Positions 1 to 11,487 of a stretch of DNA of 64,000 nt are shown in pieces. The stretch lies in the NCBI GenBank assembly GCA_021613535.1, contig CP075492.1, positions 7,626,001 to 7,690,000 on the forward strand, given 5' to 3'. The notes under the pieces are model-generated. The model ran no database searches and was not told the DNA's origin. It saw nothing but the letters and a program-made list of their open reading frames with translations. Each line of letters opens with the position of its first letter. Position 1 is the first letter of the stretch. Both the position numbers and the translations under genes were made by a program. Source of the DNA: Adineta vaga (lineage: Eukaryota; Rotifera).

Positions 1-338
1 CAATGTTATATTTATGAATCTAAAGCAAATCATAGCTTTATTTATAAACAACATCAACATACCTTTGTTCCCACGACTTCAATCATATGAAGGTAGATTA
101 TCTAGATTCGAACAGAAGACTTATATCACAGTATATCGTTCAGTGAACACATAAAATGTAATATTCTGACAGTTCTGTTCTCCTGAATTAATCTCTTATT
201 TTGCTTATGATTATTTTGACAATGATTTGCATGAAGATGATAAGACAAAACTCTGAATATAAGAAGTTCATTTACTGTCATTTAGTACAGATTTATTGAC
301 GATATATTTATTATAGACAATCTTCCAACATACATTCT
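1..338. other. 3' flank of the first GPCR, no gene seen
   Basis: AT-rich sequence downstream (minus strand) of the receptor stop. I see no open frame, RNA gene or repeat of note. Confidence 0.5.
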
Positions 339-1392
339 TCAATGATCTCCTATTCGATGTCGACAACTTATTTGCTGTCGAAACATCCGACTTGTCAACG
401 TAAAAATAAAGAATGTCATACTATGTCCAGCTCCTGATATTGCTCCAATAAGATTGATAAATACATTATCTATTGCCAATTGAAGACGATCTTTTACTTG
501 ATCAGCTGTAAATATAATATACAATTGACAAATCGCATATGCAGTTGTTGTTAAACCAACTGTTAAACTTTGAAATAAAGCCATTCGAACTAAATTCTTT
601 TCTTTATTCACTGACGCAGGTTGTGCAGGTGTTTGAATGAGCTATTGGTAATATTTTTCGACGACTAATATGTTGAATCGTTAATAGTGAAAAAGTAAGC
701 ATTAACAAAGGTGGTCCTAGTCCATACATTACTAAATGCCAAATACCGAGAAAGAACCCATAAGAACTATTATCAACTGTACAACTTCGACGAGGTAAGA
801 CGATCCCATAAAAAACAGGTATATGTGAATATGCAGCATGAATTAAAATGATTGTTAAAGGAATTGAACAACGAGCAATACGAAAACTACTCAGTTTTCG
901 AATATTAGCCTGTGTTGAACTATGCAAGAATCTGGAAAATATTTATTCATAGAATGTCTTTGTTTTCATTTCTAGAAAATATAGTTACCTATCAACTGAA
1001 GCAAGAACAAGAAACCATATTGCTAATGCTCTAGGTAATGAAATAGGTGTGATTATAATTATCAAAATAGAAGTTTCTTACCGCCATGAAAAGGTCAGAT
1101 AACTTTTCAATTGACAGAATATCTGAGAATCTACAGTTGGATCGATACTATATCCTAACTGAAGTGTTCGAAGTGGGAAATTAAACACAGTGAAAAGAAG
1201 AGCAGCGATAGATGATGACAAGAAGTACATACAACATGGATTTGTTCTTAAATTTGGTCTGGTGAAGACATAAACATTTAATAGATTACAAACAACACCA
1301 AATGTGAAGATAACTGGAAAACTATATCGTGCAAGTGCAATAACGAATGCATTCATTTGATTGATCGAATTTTGAACATCCGATGAGGACAT
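339..1392 (-). pseudogene. Rhodopsin-like 7TM receptor, frameshifted
   Basis: Three exons (1392-1082, 1030-989, 931-339) join in phase. The 42-bp middle exon carries the end of TM3, and the third exon completes the motif SVDRF, the DRY equivalent. TM1 (FPVIFTFGVVCNLLNVYVF) and later hydrophobic segments are clear. Near position 636, in the loop before TM6, the reading frame changes. The first frame stops at 604. TM6-TM7 (starting NKEKNLVRMALFQSL) continue in the next frame to 339. No GT-AG intron can bridge this, so one base has been gained or lost. The protein is otherwise intact and resembles the two other receptors in this window. Recent pseudogenisation or a one-base assembly error are both possible. 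Confidence 0.7.
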
Positions 1393-2254
1393 TTTATAAT
1401 TGAAGAAGATGTTTCCGTAGATGAAATCCGTATATATATATATATATAAAGAAAAGTAAAATGCGTATTATAGAGATATGAAGTTTTTTAATGTAACCAT
1501 TTGTTATTAAACGAGGGAAAACGCAAAATAGATGAGTGGTCGGATGCTCGGAAATTATATCTGTTTTATGAAAGAATATATTAAGATCAGAAAAACCTTG
1601 TTAATCACACACCATTTGTCTTCAAAGTACTTCATTATTCATGTTTATACGTCCATGCATGAGCTAGTCCGCAAATAATAAAATCGTAAAATCTTCGAAT
1701 ATACACTAATGAGATGATTTGCTCTTTATTATAAATATCTCTCAAAAAACATATTAAGAAAATGAAATTTAAAAAGACAAAAGGGCATCCAATATGAGAG
1801 CGTTTAGGTGTTAGTAAGTGATGGATGCTAAAAGAATGCTGCTTTTTTTGTCCTCATTCGTACTTTTTATCAGAAATTTCCATCACTATAGATTATATTC
1901 AAACAGTATTAGTTGAAAAACATGTGAAATAAATCTTCTTTTTGTTTTGCAATCATATGAATATTTCATATTGATACTATATACGTGTTATCTAATGTTC
2001 TTCATCATAGTCTTACTTTGCCGTTGTTGTTTCTCAGAGATTTAAAATTCAACAATTCCTCATAATAACATAGTTCATATATGTGAAGCGAGACATTTAG
2101 ATCCGAAAGTGAATTTTCTAATTAAAATACTCTGAAGATCGCAAGTATATCATTACTCTTAGATCTTTCTTAAAGAACAGAAAAGTAAGAAATAATATTA
2201 GAAGGTATTGACAAAGTCATGAATTACATTCCTATCTGAGTATAAAGTAAAAAG
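1393..2254. other. Intergenic, with a short TA microsatellite
   Basis: About 860 bp between the receptor and the SWSAP1-like gene. A (TA)n run lies near 1431-1448, just upstream of the receptor start. No convincing coding frame was seen. Confidence 0.5.
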
Positions 2255-2953
2255 TTATTTATTTTGTTGTTCAGTTGTTGCACTTAATGGCACAATTTCA
2301 TTGCGTCCAATTCGAAAATTTATTGCCGACGAAATATTTGTGTTTGTAAGAAGATGTACTTGAGCACGATAATCTCCATCTTCAAGCATTTCAATATCCA
2401 TTGCTAAATCAAATAATGCTCGTTGTTCAACATTGGCCATTGATACTTCTGCACATGTACATGAACATAGTAAAACTAAATCTTTACGATGTAATTTTTC
2501 ACTTAAATATTCATATGTATCTTTTAATAAAGCACAAGCTGAAATAATTTTAAATGTATCATCTTCTTTGGATAATGGAAATTCCAGGTAACCATCAATA
2601 ATAATTATATCACACGATGAATGAATTAAATGTTTATGTATATCACTCAATGTTGATAAATAATGAAATTGAATTAAATGTAAATTAGCTTCGGAAAGAG
2701 ATTTTGGAATGAGTGTATGAACAAGTGATGGAATTGTTTGAAATGGTACTGGTGTATAGAAAGAAACACGTTTACCAATTGCAGCATAAGATAAGGATGC
2801 TTGAAAAAGTAGTGAACGAAAACATTGATCAGCATCACCACGAATTAAACAAGTTCGAGCAAATGGAAGTAATGATTGTAAATGAGTAACAAATGATTGA
2901 TTATTTTCATTAGAAAAATTTCCAAGAGGAAATATTGCACCGATGATATTCAT
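2255..2953 (-). CDS. SWSAP1-like RecA-fold protein (Shu complex partner)
   Basis: Single-exon frame of 232 residues. The ATG at 2953 is chosen because the frame upstream has no ATG. It aligns with ATPase SWSAP1, the SWIM-protein partner in homologous recombination, which loads and stabilises RAD51. Matches are the stretch with VSFYTPVPFQTIP (about residues 63-75), the block LHLIQFHYLSTL, a Walker B-like strand IIIIDG ending in D120, and ALLKDTYEYLSEKL. The length is close to the vertebrate protein. The P-loop position reads GDADQCFR (39-46) instead of GxxGxGK[TS], so ATP binding by the usual contacts is doubtful. The identity rests on pattern matching from memory. Another RecA paralogue is the alternative. 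Confidence 0.6.
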   Translation of the reverse strand: MNIIGAIFPLGNFSNENNQSFVTHLQSLLPFARTCLIRGDADQCFRSLLFQASLSYAAIGKRVSFYTPVPFQTIPSLVHTLIPKSLSEANLHLIQFHYLSTLSDIHKHLIHSSCDIIIIDGYLEFPLSKEDDTFKIISACALLKDTYEYLSEKLHRKDLVLLCSCTCAEVSMANVEQRALFDLAMDIEMLEDGDYRAQVHLLTNTNISSAINFRIGRNEIVPLSATTEQQNK

Positions 2954-3953
2954 TTTACAAATGAACGAAATAAGACAAAGAACTAAGTCGATATACGTTG
3001 AAGGCAAATTATCGATATGATGATGTCACTACACACTGGTAAACAACATTTAACGAAATTTTATTGTGTTTATTTAAACTCATTAAATTCATGTCTGTTG
3101 TCTTTTAATTGAGTACATATAAACATTATCAGAATTCAATGCAATTTTTATTGTTCAGATGAAAAGATATCTGACAATGATCAGGCAGATGTTCTCTTAT
3201 TCGGGTTTTTTTAAGCAAACTGATATGTTCCTTGTTTTCGAAAAGAAAAAGAAACAGTTAATGCCGCTTCCTTTTCTGTTCATCTCAATTTCCAGAAGAG
3301 ATAGAAAAAAGAGTACGTAATCATCATCGGTGATCTGTATTGATTGAATTATAAACATGATCCCTCTCTCTCTCGCTTTCTTTTCGTTATAGTGAAGACA
3401 ACAGAAAATGATAATCAATCTAGAGCTAAAGAAGCCACATCAAATAAGATTATTATACAAACAAACATCATGCCGTGTTGTAGAGAGATAGTTATCAGTA
3501 GAAGTCGAGATTGTTCTTTGCTTGTCTATATTATTGAAATAATGAATTATAATCAATTACAAAAAAAGAAGACAACAGACATCAACCTATACAAGAGAAG
3601 GTCACCGAGAAAATATCATCTTCTACTATTGAAAGATCTGCCATGACTTTTTTTTACAAGCTTTCGTCATTCGATGTATCGTAATCATTGTTCATCAGTA
3701 TTATTTATCAATGAATAACCAATAGAAATTCATACAGTGCTTATAGCTTATCAAAAAAGGAAAGGAGAGATTATTTTTTCTTTCTATTATTGGACCCGGA
3801 AGAGAAAGAGAGGGAGAGAGAAAGAGAAAAAAAAACATTTACAAATCAAACATACATACAAACAGACAGACATCAAATTGACGAATAACAGACTTATTCT
3901 CGTTCGGCTCTATTATTTATCAATCTACAGGTGATTTATATTATCACAAAATT
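2954..3953. other. Intergenic, presumed HAND upstream region
   Basis: About 1 kb between divergent genes. It holds short purine-rich tracts (for example GA-rich sequence at 3798-3830) and chance open frames with low-complexity translations. No specific regulatory site can be named with confidence. Confidence 0.4.
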
Positions 3954-4637
3954 ATGTTCAATATACCTATTGATTATTTCACTTCTTCTTCATTGCCGTC
4001 ATCAACTGCATCTTCGATGATATCCAATTCTAATTCCTATTATCATCCGTATCCACAGTTTTCACCATCTTATTATTCAACAAATGAATTTCCAACTCAT
4101 CCATTTGAAACGAATCATACAACTTGGAATGCAATTGAGCCGATCCATGAACGACAACCAGGTATGATGGAGTCTGGATTCTAATTTTTTAAGAGTACAG
4201 AAAAAGTTATTCCATAGGTGCTCCTCGTGTTTTTAAACGACGTGTATCAGCTAATAAAAAGGAACGTCGTCGGACATTGTCAATAAATACTGCCTTTTCT
4301 GATCTACGTACTGCTATACCAAATGTTCAACCTGATACAAAATTATCAAAAATCAAAACATTAAAATTAGCTACGAAATATATCGAATTTTTAATGGACA
4401 TTCTTTCGAAAGATGATCCAACGGCCATGCCCAGTGCATTTAAAGCTGATATTAGTAAAACTCGAAAAGATTCACGAGACTCGAATAAAGTAAGAAATCG
4501 TTTTATTTTCGTTTGAAATTGATCATTTAGAAATCGTTCTATCTTAGTATGACACGCGCAAATCTCGAGGACGAACAGGATGGCCACAAACAGTTTGGCA
4601 ATCAGGATTGAATCGTAATGAAAACAGCCATTTATAA
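3954..4637 (+). CDS. HAND: HAND-family bHLH transcription factor
   Basis: Three exons (3954-4161, 4218-4489, 4548-4637) give 189 residues. Residues 1-70 are Ser/Tyr-rich. A basic region with [11 protein letters not shown] (about 82-92) leads into a helix-loop-helix with [22 protein letters not shown], which carries the HAND/Twist-group signature. The third exon holds the HAND C-terminal signature [10 protein letters not shown] followed by a short tail. HAND factors dimerise with E proteins on E-boxes in the nucleus and specify mesoderm, heart and neural crest in vertebrates and visceral muscle in invertebrates. The protein is slightly shorter than vertebrate HAND1/2. All introns are phase-consistent and about 56-58 bp long. 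Confidence 0.92.
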
Positions 4638-5088
4638 CATCTCATCAATTCGTCTCTTATTCTATGCCGGTGTTGTATATTCATTGGATTTTCATTTTCA
4701 ATTAAATCTCGACGTTGAAATATATCTGGTTTATTTCTTGTAAATGTCTTGAGACAATGAATAAGTACAGTTGTCATATTATTAAATAGTCAATGGGTAC
4801 ATTGACTTTTTTCTCTATCAACAACAAAGGAGATCTGTTCAATATCAATCATATAAATTAAACAAGATAGATAATTAGAGAATAAAGGTTAACATAAAAA
4901 GAATGTATTATAATGAAAAAAATGATGTAACTTTGTTTCTCTTTGAAAACTTTTCAATCACTAAATAAAACTAATTAGTAAAAAAACAAAAACCAGATGT
5001 CTTTTATTATATATAGACACATAGTCAAATATAAATAAAGAACAACATGAAAAATTCATCGAAGTGTTTAAAACAATCAAGAATTTAT
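4638..5088. other. Intergenic between convergent genes
   Basis: AT-rich spacer between the HAND stop and the transporter stop on the other strand. It holds 3' UTR-like sequence with several AATAAA-like words. No gene was seen. Confidence 0.5.
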
Positions 5089-6342
5089 TCAACATATCAT
5101 TTGTTCACATGCTTTTCGTTCATGAAATAAGCCAAATGTTTCGATTAGAAGATAAGCAATAACTGAACCAGTCAACGCACCCAATTGAACATTAACACCA
5201 TACCAAAACATTCCATTGGTTGAATGTACACGTACATAATTTGCAATAACTAAACGTGGATAACCCAAGAAAATGTAGGTACTAAGCCAGACGAACAAGA
5301 TTAAAACATTTCCTTTTGTAGTATCAACCCATGGTGGACAAGGACTTCTAAATGAAACAAATAAATCAAATGCAAATACTAATGAACCAAGAATAATTGA
5401 GATTAATAAGTAACGTTTTGATAATAAAGGTTTAATCATTCCAAAGATCCAAATAAGTGTTAACATCCATGGAGAAATAATTGTTCCTAAATAGAAAATT
5501 CGATGTCCATATGGCATCAATACATATGTAGATATTGAAAGAATCATTCCGAATAGAACTGAACTTGTATAAGCACATCCTAGGAGAAGGAAAACATAGG
5601 ATAAATGAGTTAATGGTTTTTTCACTGATTCATTCGATTCATTCGATATGTCTGATTTAATTTGATATGAACTTTGAGCAATAGATGTCCATTGTAAGAG
5701 TATGAATGCAATAAATGAAATAGTTAACAATAAGAATAAACAAAGAAAATAAATCGAGACTGAAAAACGTGCAGTTTCATAAACAACTTCCGTTGTATTT
5801 GTATTATTGATTGATTGTATACAATGAATTTGTCCATTACCTTGTGCAATCGCTAGTAAACTCGGTAAGATTGAAATTAAGCTTTCTCCAAGAAAAATTG
5901 CGCTTGTAAATTCTTTTTGAAAACGATGCATATAATCAGCAAATGAAATTGATGATGTACAATCTAATAATGAAAGAAAAAAAGCCAATGTTAATAATGC
6001 AGTACTATGTTTTTCATTGCCAATCGTTGTTGTATATGACCAAAAGAAGATCATCAGAAAACATGCTAACATTCCGATTACAATAACAATATAATTGATC
6101 GGCACAGGATTAATTGTACGTTGTCGACAAAGACATTTGAATAATACCAATGATAGTGGTCCAATATTTCCAAGATTGGTTATTAAAGCAAGGTAAGCAC
6201 CTAATTTCCAACTTTCAGGTTGCGTTAAAATAATTTGTGGCAACTGTGCATAGATTCCATTGACATCTGTCCATGATGAAAGAAAAACTAGTGTAATTAA
6301 AAGATAAGTAATATATTGACGTAAATTCCATCGTTGGAACAT
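5089..6342 (-). CDS. SLC52A: SLC52A-type riboflavin transporter
   Basis: Intronless frame of 417 residues. The ATG at 6342 is used because the longer frame begins with GTG. It matches the SLC52 family, plasma-membrane carriers that import vitamin B2. Shared signatures are SSWTDVNGIYAQLPQI near the N-terminus, the LITNLGNIGPL segment, FFLSLLDCTSSISFADYM in the middle and GESLISILPSLLAIAQG after it. About ten hydrophobic segments can be counted, the usual family number, and a central Ser/Asn-rich loop separates two halves. The length suits animal SLC52A1-3 (about 445-470). Lack of introns is unusual beside multi-exon neighbours. Confidence 0.88.
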   Translation of the reverse strand: MFQRWNLRQYITYLLITLVFLSSWTDVNGIYAQLPQIILTQPESWKLGAYLALITNLGNIGPLSLVLFKCLCRQRTINPVPINYIVIVIGMLACFLMIFFWSYTTTIGNEKHSTALLTLAFFLSLLDCTSSISFADYMHRFQKEFTSAIFLGESLISILPSLLAIAQGNGQIHCIQSINNTNTTEVVYETARFSVSIYFLCLFLLLTISFIAFILLQWTSIAQSSYQIKSDISNESNESVKKPLTHLSYVFLLLGCAYTSSVLFGMILSISTYVLMPYGHRIFYLGTIISPWMLTLIWIFGMIKPLLSKRYLLISIILGSLVFAFDLFVSFRSPCPPWVDTTKGNVLILFVWLSTYIFLGYPRLVIANYVRVHSTNGMFWYGVNVQLGALTGSVIAYLLIETFGLFHERKACEQMIC

Positions 6343-6651
6343 CTTTTGAAAGAGTATTTTTTTTTTCAAAATAACAACAAAATTCACATGAGGATTAGTT
6401 TTATGAGCGAAGCATTCGTTGTTCTTTTCTTTTCTCTTATCGTAGATACGGAATGATCCGATGATAACCTTTTCTTTTTTATTTCAATTGTTTATAATTA
6501 TATGAAAATATAGAGAAAAGAAAAACGAATGTTTATAAAGCATTATCGACGGAATAAGAAATATCGTTTGCATGCAGCTGGTGGATTTTTACCCTAAACA
6601 AAAAATGAAAGACGAATTTTTTCTTCTTTGATTGATCATAACTGAAGGATA
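6343..6651. other. Short intergenic spacer
   Basis: 5' flank of the riboflavin transporter and 3' flank of the first GILT gene. No feature beyond AT-rich sequence. Confidence 0.4.
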
Positions 6652-7524
6652 TCAATTTACTTTATATGTTTTGCAAAGAAGTCGAATTAAATCTTTTTCG
6701 GCTTCATGTTGTATTATTTCGGTATGTCGACCATTTACGGTTACCCAGGGTACATAGTTATGTGGTGGTTGAAGACTTTCTGTTTGAACAGCAAAGGCAT
6801 GTTGTAATTGATTACCCAATTTACTTTGTGTACAAGCATCGATTTTATTAAAATCCATTTGCGATTTTGATGCACATTGACTTGCAATAGTTTTGACATC
6901 TCCTTGACTTGACTCAGTACAATAAACGAAGGGCTAAAGAGAAATTTTCATACTTCAATAGATTTTATTTGTACTTACCATATATTGTTGAATAGTGGGA
7001 TAAAAATTCAAAACACAACTCTAAAATAGAGAAGTAATAATTTTATAAATGAATATAATTTTTGTTTTTTTCGAATTTTACATGAATAAGGTTTCCTAAG
7101 CATTCGTCAGCACCATGTTGACAATCAAATTGATACATTTGTGAAGTTGTGTTATAGGTTTCAAGGGTATTTCCATATGGAACAAGAGTTATATTAACAA
7201 TGTCAAGTATAGATTGATATGCCTTGTAAAGTTGTTTTGCCATAAATTGTTGACAACCAGGACAAAGCGTTTCATAATAAAAAGTAAAATTAACTTTATC
7301 ATTTTGATCTCGAACATTCCAAATGTGCTTTGCACATTGTTCAGTTACCTAATAAGAAAATATTTGGATATTCAAAGAAGACAAGATGCTTTGATACATA
7401 CACCACAAGCTTGAGCAATTTCTTTTGTTTCACACCATCGAGCCGATGACGATGGACAATTAATAGTGAAAACATCATTGATACAAAAAATAAGAATACT
7501 CGAAAGTATCAACGAAACCTGCAT
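6652..7524 (-). CDS. GILT-like lysosomal thiol reductase, copy 1
   Basis: Four exons (7524-7402, 7348-7082, 7020-6979, 6933-6652), 237 residues. GILT reduces protein disulfides at low pH in the endolysosome. It has a signal peptide (about 1-20), the active-site CPGC (70-73) and the family signature CQHG..EC..N (117-127). A further Cys follows at the next exon start. The C-terminal ALQPPH-type block reads SLQPPHNYVPWVTVNG. All introns are phase 0 and 48-61 bp long. It is paired with a second copy about 1.2 kb upstream that has identical exon lengths (123, 267, 42 and 282 nt), so the two are tandem duplicates. The translation contains no breaks. Confidence 0.93.
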
Positions 7525-8731
7525 GATGAAAAGAACAGACTGAATGAAAAGATAATATTACTTGATGGTATATATAGAAGCATAGTATCTCATGGTTATG
7601 TAGCAAAATCTATTTTCGGTAGTGATATGTTAAAGCAAAAGATAAGGAAGAATTTAAAAAAAACTAGTCGTTTATTCAAAATAGCAGAGCCGAGAGGTAA
7701 ACGGCGGACTTTTAGGTACTTTTACTTTTAAGTACTTGAAACGTTTTCTTTGAGCTACTTCACTGGTACTTTTGGACTATTTAAAGTACTTTAGATTACT
7801 TAGAAATTACTTTAATTTTTCGTAATATATAGATCTGATCTTTATCCCGAATTTTCAGAACTAAAGTTCGTCATAAATTCTGCATACTACGACATAACGT
7901 TGAAATTTTCTTTTAAATAAAAAAAGATGATGTAAAAACTGTTTAGCACGTGTCTTAAGACAGTATATTGAAAACAATGAGATAAAATAAAAACATGAAT
8001 GCTTTGCTACGTCTATATGAAGAAAATAAAAAAGAAAATATTCATCTGCAGCTTCGTTTTGTTGAAGGACATTGCTGTGATTCTGATGCTATACAACGTT
8101 TCGTTTACTACTTGATTAGACTTGTACAGGTAACACACATGCTTGAGATATTGGAACATGTAATGATGAAAACATTGATTGCAACTGCTGCTGCTGCTAT
8201 ACCTGTGCTTTTTTGTTTTCTCTTTTGATTTCTGTCACTTGACTGCATTCAATAGAGTACAAGTGTTTAGAATAATTGGACGCCTGTATTTTCGAACCAT
8301 TTCTACATAATGAAATCTTTTTCCTACATTAGCACTGAATAGTAGCTTGCATAGTATAGTTTCTGTTGTCCTTACATCACTTTTTTATTAACTGAAGAAC
8401 ATATAGCTTATGTTCATTATTGATATTTCTCTATAGGAATTGCATTTTATTTGATAAAACGATAACTTTTTAAGACCATCACTTGACTTTTATGATACTT
8501 GCCTGAACTTTATGAGACTTTAAGAAACTTGAAAGTACTTGATGCAAAATCAGTGTTTATTATCTTGAAAACATGCTGGCTTGTTTAATATCATAGAAAA
8601 TATATCATCGGAATGAAAAACATATGAAAGACTGCAAAAACTGTAAGTTTATAAATTTTTCACGCATTGTGCAGGTGGGTCAGATCCCTAAAAATGAATC
8701 TTTCTCTTTTCAATTCTTAGATATATAAATA
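7525..8731. other. Spacer between GILT copies with degenerate ACTT repeats
   Basis: About 1.2 kb. The stretches 7705-7815 and 8480-8544 are full of ACTT/AAGTACTT words. A hAT-like start CAGAGCC lies at 7685, preceded by CAAAATAG, and CAAAATCA occurs at 8545-8552. This could be a decayed transposon of about 860 bp (7685-8544), but the ends are not clearly inverted. The 77-codon frame at 7995-8228 has no recognisable similarity. Confidence 0.3.
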
Positions 8732-9607
8732 TCAATTTACTTTATATGATTTGCAAATAAGTCCAATCAGATCTTTTTCTGCTTGTTTCTGCATATCTTC
8801 TGTATGTTCACCATTAAGTGTAATCCATGGAACGTATTGATGTGGTGGTTGAAGATTTTCAGTTTGAACAGCATATTCATGTTGTAATTGGTTACCTAAT
8901 CGACTATGTGTACAGGCTGTTATTTGATCATAATCGACAGCTGATTTTTGTGCACATTCTGTAGCGACTGTTTCCATTTCACCTTCAGTTGATTCCATAC
9001 AATAGATAAATGGCTGAATAGATATCAAAAATGAATTCTATTCGTGATCGAAAAAAGAAGAAATCTTATTTTACCATATGTTGTTCACTTTGTGGATAGA
9101 AATTTATTAAACAAGCCTACAAATATATGAATTTGTTATTTTTGTTAGTTCGTTAGTTTTGTTTTACATGAATGAGATTTCCATAACATTCTTCAGCACC
9201 ATGTTGACAATAAAATTGATAGAGTTTCGTTTCCGGTCGATATAATTCACGAGCATTACCATACGGAACAAAGGTAATGTTAACAATATCAAGAATAGAT
9301 TGATAGGCATTCCAAACTTGTGAAGTAATAAATTGTCGACAATCAGGACAAAGAGTCTCATAATAAACCGACAGATTAACACGTTCACCATTGACACGTG
9401 TTTTCCAAACATATGCTTTGCATTGTTCAGTGACCTATATAACAACATTTGTTTGAATATTTCGAAGAGTATCCATTTACTTACATCACAAGCTTGAGCA
9501 ATTTCTTTACTTTCACACCATTTTGATGGTGAACTTGGACAATCGATCGTTAAACCACCGGTAATAAAAACAAGAATTACAGTTGAAACTATAAGTGATA
9601 GATACAT
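8732..9607 (-). CDS. GILT-like lysosomal thiol reductase, copy 2
   Basis: Four exons (9607-9485, 9434-9168, 9116-9075, 9013-8732), 237 residues. It shares the domain order of copy 1: signal peptide, active site CPDC (70-73), signature CQHGAEECYGN and C-terminal block NLQPPHQYVPWITLNG. The start at 9607 is chosen because MYLSL aligns with the start of copy 1. An in-frame ATG at 9664 would add 19 residues. The second active-site residue pair differs (PD against PG), which could alter redox potential. Introns sit at identical positions and phases to copy 1. The gene is read in the same direction. Confidence 0.93.
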
Positions 9608-9703
9608 ATTATCTAAAATACGATCAAGAAAAACTAGAGAATTCATAACAAAAACAAGGTACATATCACAGGTATCTAATCTATATCATCAGATAAAAAA
9701 TTC

Positions 9704-11349
9704 TCACTGTTTTCTCGTAGTAGAATTCAAATTTAGATGTTCAATTTCAACTCGAGCATCATAAATTACATCACTAACACCAACACCACGATATGAATTT
9801 CCTACAAGAGTTAATGGTAATTTATCATGTCGAATACGAGCATAGATATCATCAAGAAGAGCTTGATGACCAACATTATAATTCTAAACATAAAAATTCA
9901 ATAGTAATCTTATTGAAAACATTTCTTCACATACCGGTATTGCTTTATTCAATCTTGCAACTGAATACACAGCTGGTTTTTCGTCTAAATTCATTTGTTT
10001 TTTTAGTTCTTTCATAACAATATCAATTAATTGATCTTCAGTAAGTTGTCCTAGTTTCAATTCATCGAACCATGCTCCACCCATCATCACTGTTAGTTGT
10101 GATCCATGTTTTTTTTTATCGATTTGATGTCGTATACATGAATCAAATAAAACTCCTAAGAGATATGAATGTTCACGTGTTGGAATTAAATAACCAAACG
10201 CTTCCTTCGGAAAAATATCTTCTTTTCGAAAGAGTAAATTAATAACGAACATATTCACAAATGCAATTTGATTTAATTGCGATCGTAAGATTTTATGCTG
10301 TGTATCATCAAGAAGATTTGCTAGTTCAAATGCGGGAATTGCACTAATCAAATGATCAACAACAAATTTCTCGTTCGATCGTGTTGAAATTTCAACATGA
10401 TCTTCGAGAAATTGAATTTTCTGTAAGAATTGATTAGGAATTATTTCGACATTTGATAATTTTTGTAAATGATTAACTAATGCACATGGTAATGTTTCCA
10501 TTCCATCTTTTAAATAATAGATAGCATATTTATTTAAGATTGATGCATAATCTTTTAAATTTAAATCATTGAAAAGAGAATTAATTGAATCGTTCGCTGT
10601 TTTATTCTGTTTCGATTTTAAAATACCCTTGATAATTGAGCCATGACGTTGTTCACGTTCAAACATTGTCTTTAAAACACTTCGTGCACTTAAATTTGTG
10701 ACACTACCAGCGTAAATACCTTTCAAAAGTGGATCAAGTAAATATTCAACAATTTCTTCACCAAGAACAGCACCTAATCGAAACAAAAAACATTGAAAAA
10801 AATCGATTTTAATGAATGATAATTTCATATACCGAATCGTCGATAGATAAATGATTTGATTGTTTCATCTTGAACTACAAATCGACCTTCTTTAGAAAAA
10901 TATTCATAGAGAGCGTAAACAATTGGCGGATAACGTAATGGTTTTCCTCCAAATATTAGTGATAAATCATTGAGATTAATTAATTTTTCATTCGAATAAA
11001 GAAGTTTATTTTTATTTGCTGGAGACGATTTTTCAATTGGACAAAACTGATCATCAAATATATTTAATTGTTCAAGTAATTTCAATGTATTTATAGCTGA
11101 ATGATTACTTAATGAAGCATTTCCACTTTGTAATCTTAATGTTCGAGCACCCAATTCAAATATATGAGAATCATATTTAGCACCGAGTTGATCTGTGCGT
11201 ATCCAACCACCAAAACGAGATGATCTTTCGAATAATAATATTCTTAAATGTGGAAGTTTGGAAAGTGCTGCTTTTTGCGCGAGATAATAAGCTGATACAA
11301 GACCAGCTATACCACCACCAACAATACCTACAGTTAAAGGTTTCTGCAT
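9704..11349 (-). CDS. PPOX: Protoporphyrinogen oxidase
   Basis: Three exons (11349-10833, 10773-9935, 9883-9704), 511 residues. PPOX oxidises protoporphyrinogen IX to protoporphyrin IX on the inner mitochondrial membrane, the penultimate step of haem synthesis. The N-terminus holds the dinucleotide-binding motif GIVGGGIAG (8-16) and ERSSRFGGWIRT. The middle has VEYLLDPLLKGIYAG. The C-terminus has KAIPNYNVGH and LPLTLVGNSYRGVGVSD, the FAD-binding end of the family. Length and domain order match animal PPOX. The first intron is phase 1 and the second phase 0, both about 50-60 bp. Confidence 0.92.
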
Positions 11350-11487
11350 TCTGAAAGTAAATGAAGAGAAAAATCGGAGAGTCGGAGTAGCTAGCTAGTT
11401 TAGTATACTAATATATCATTTGATGAAACGAAGAACTAATCGAACTGATGAAAAATAAATAAAGAGGGCGTTAGATTTCATTGTAGT

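Noticed and set aside
3344-3934. Plus-strand frames of 65-100 codons upstream of HAND
   Set aside because: Lys/Arg low complexity with no motif; more likely 5' flanking DNA.
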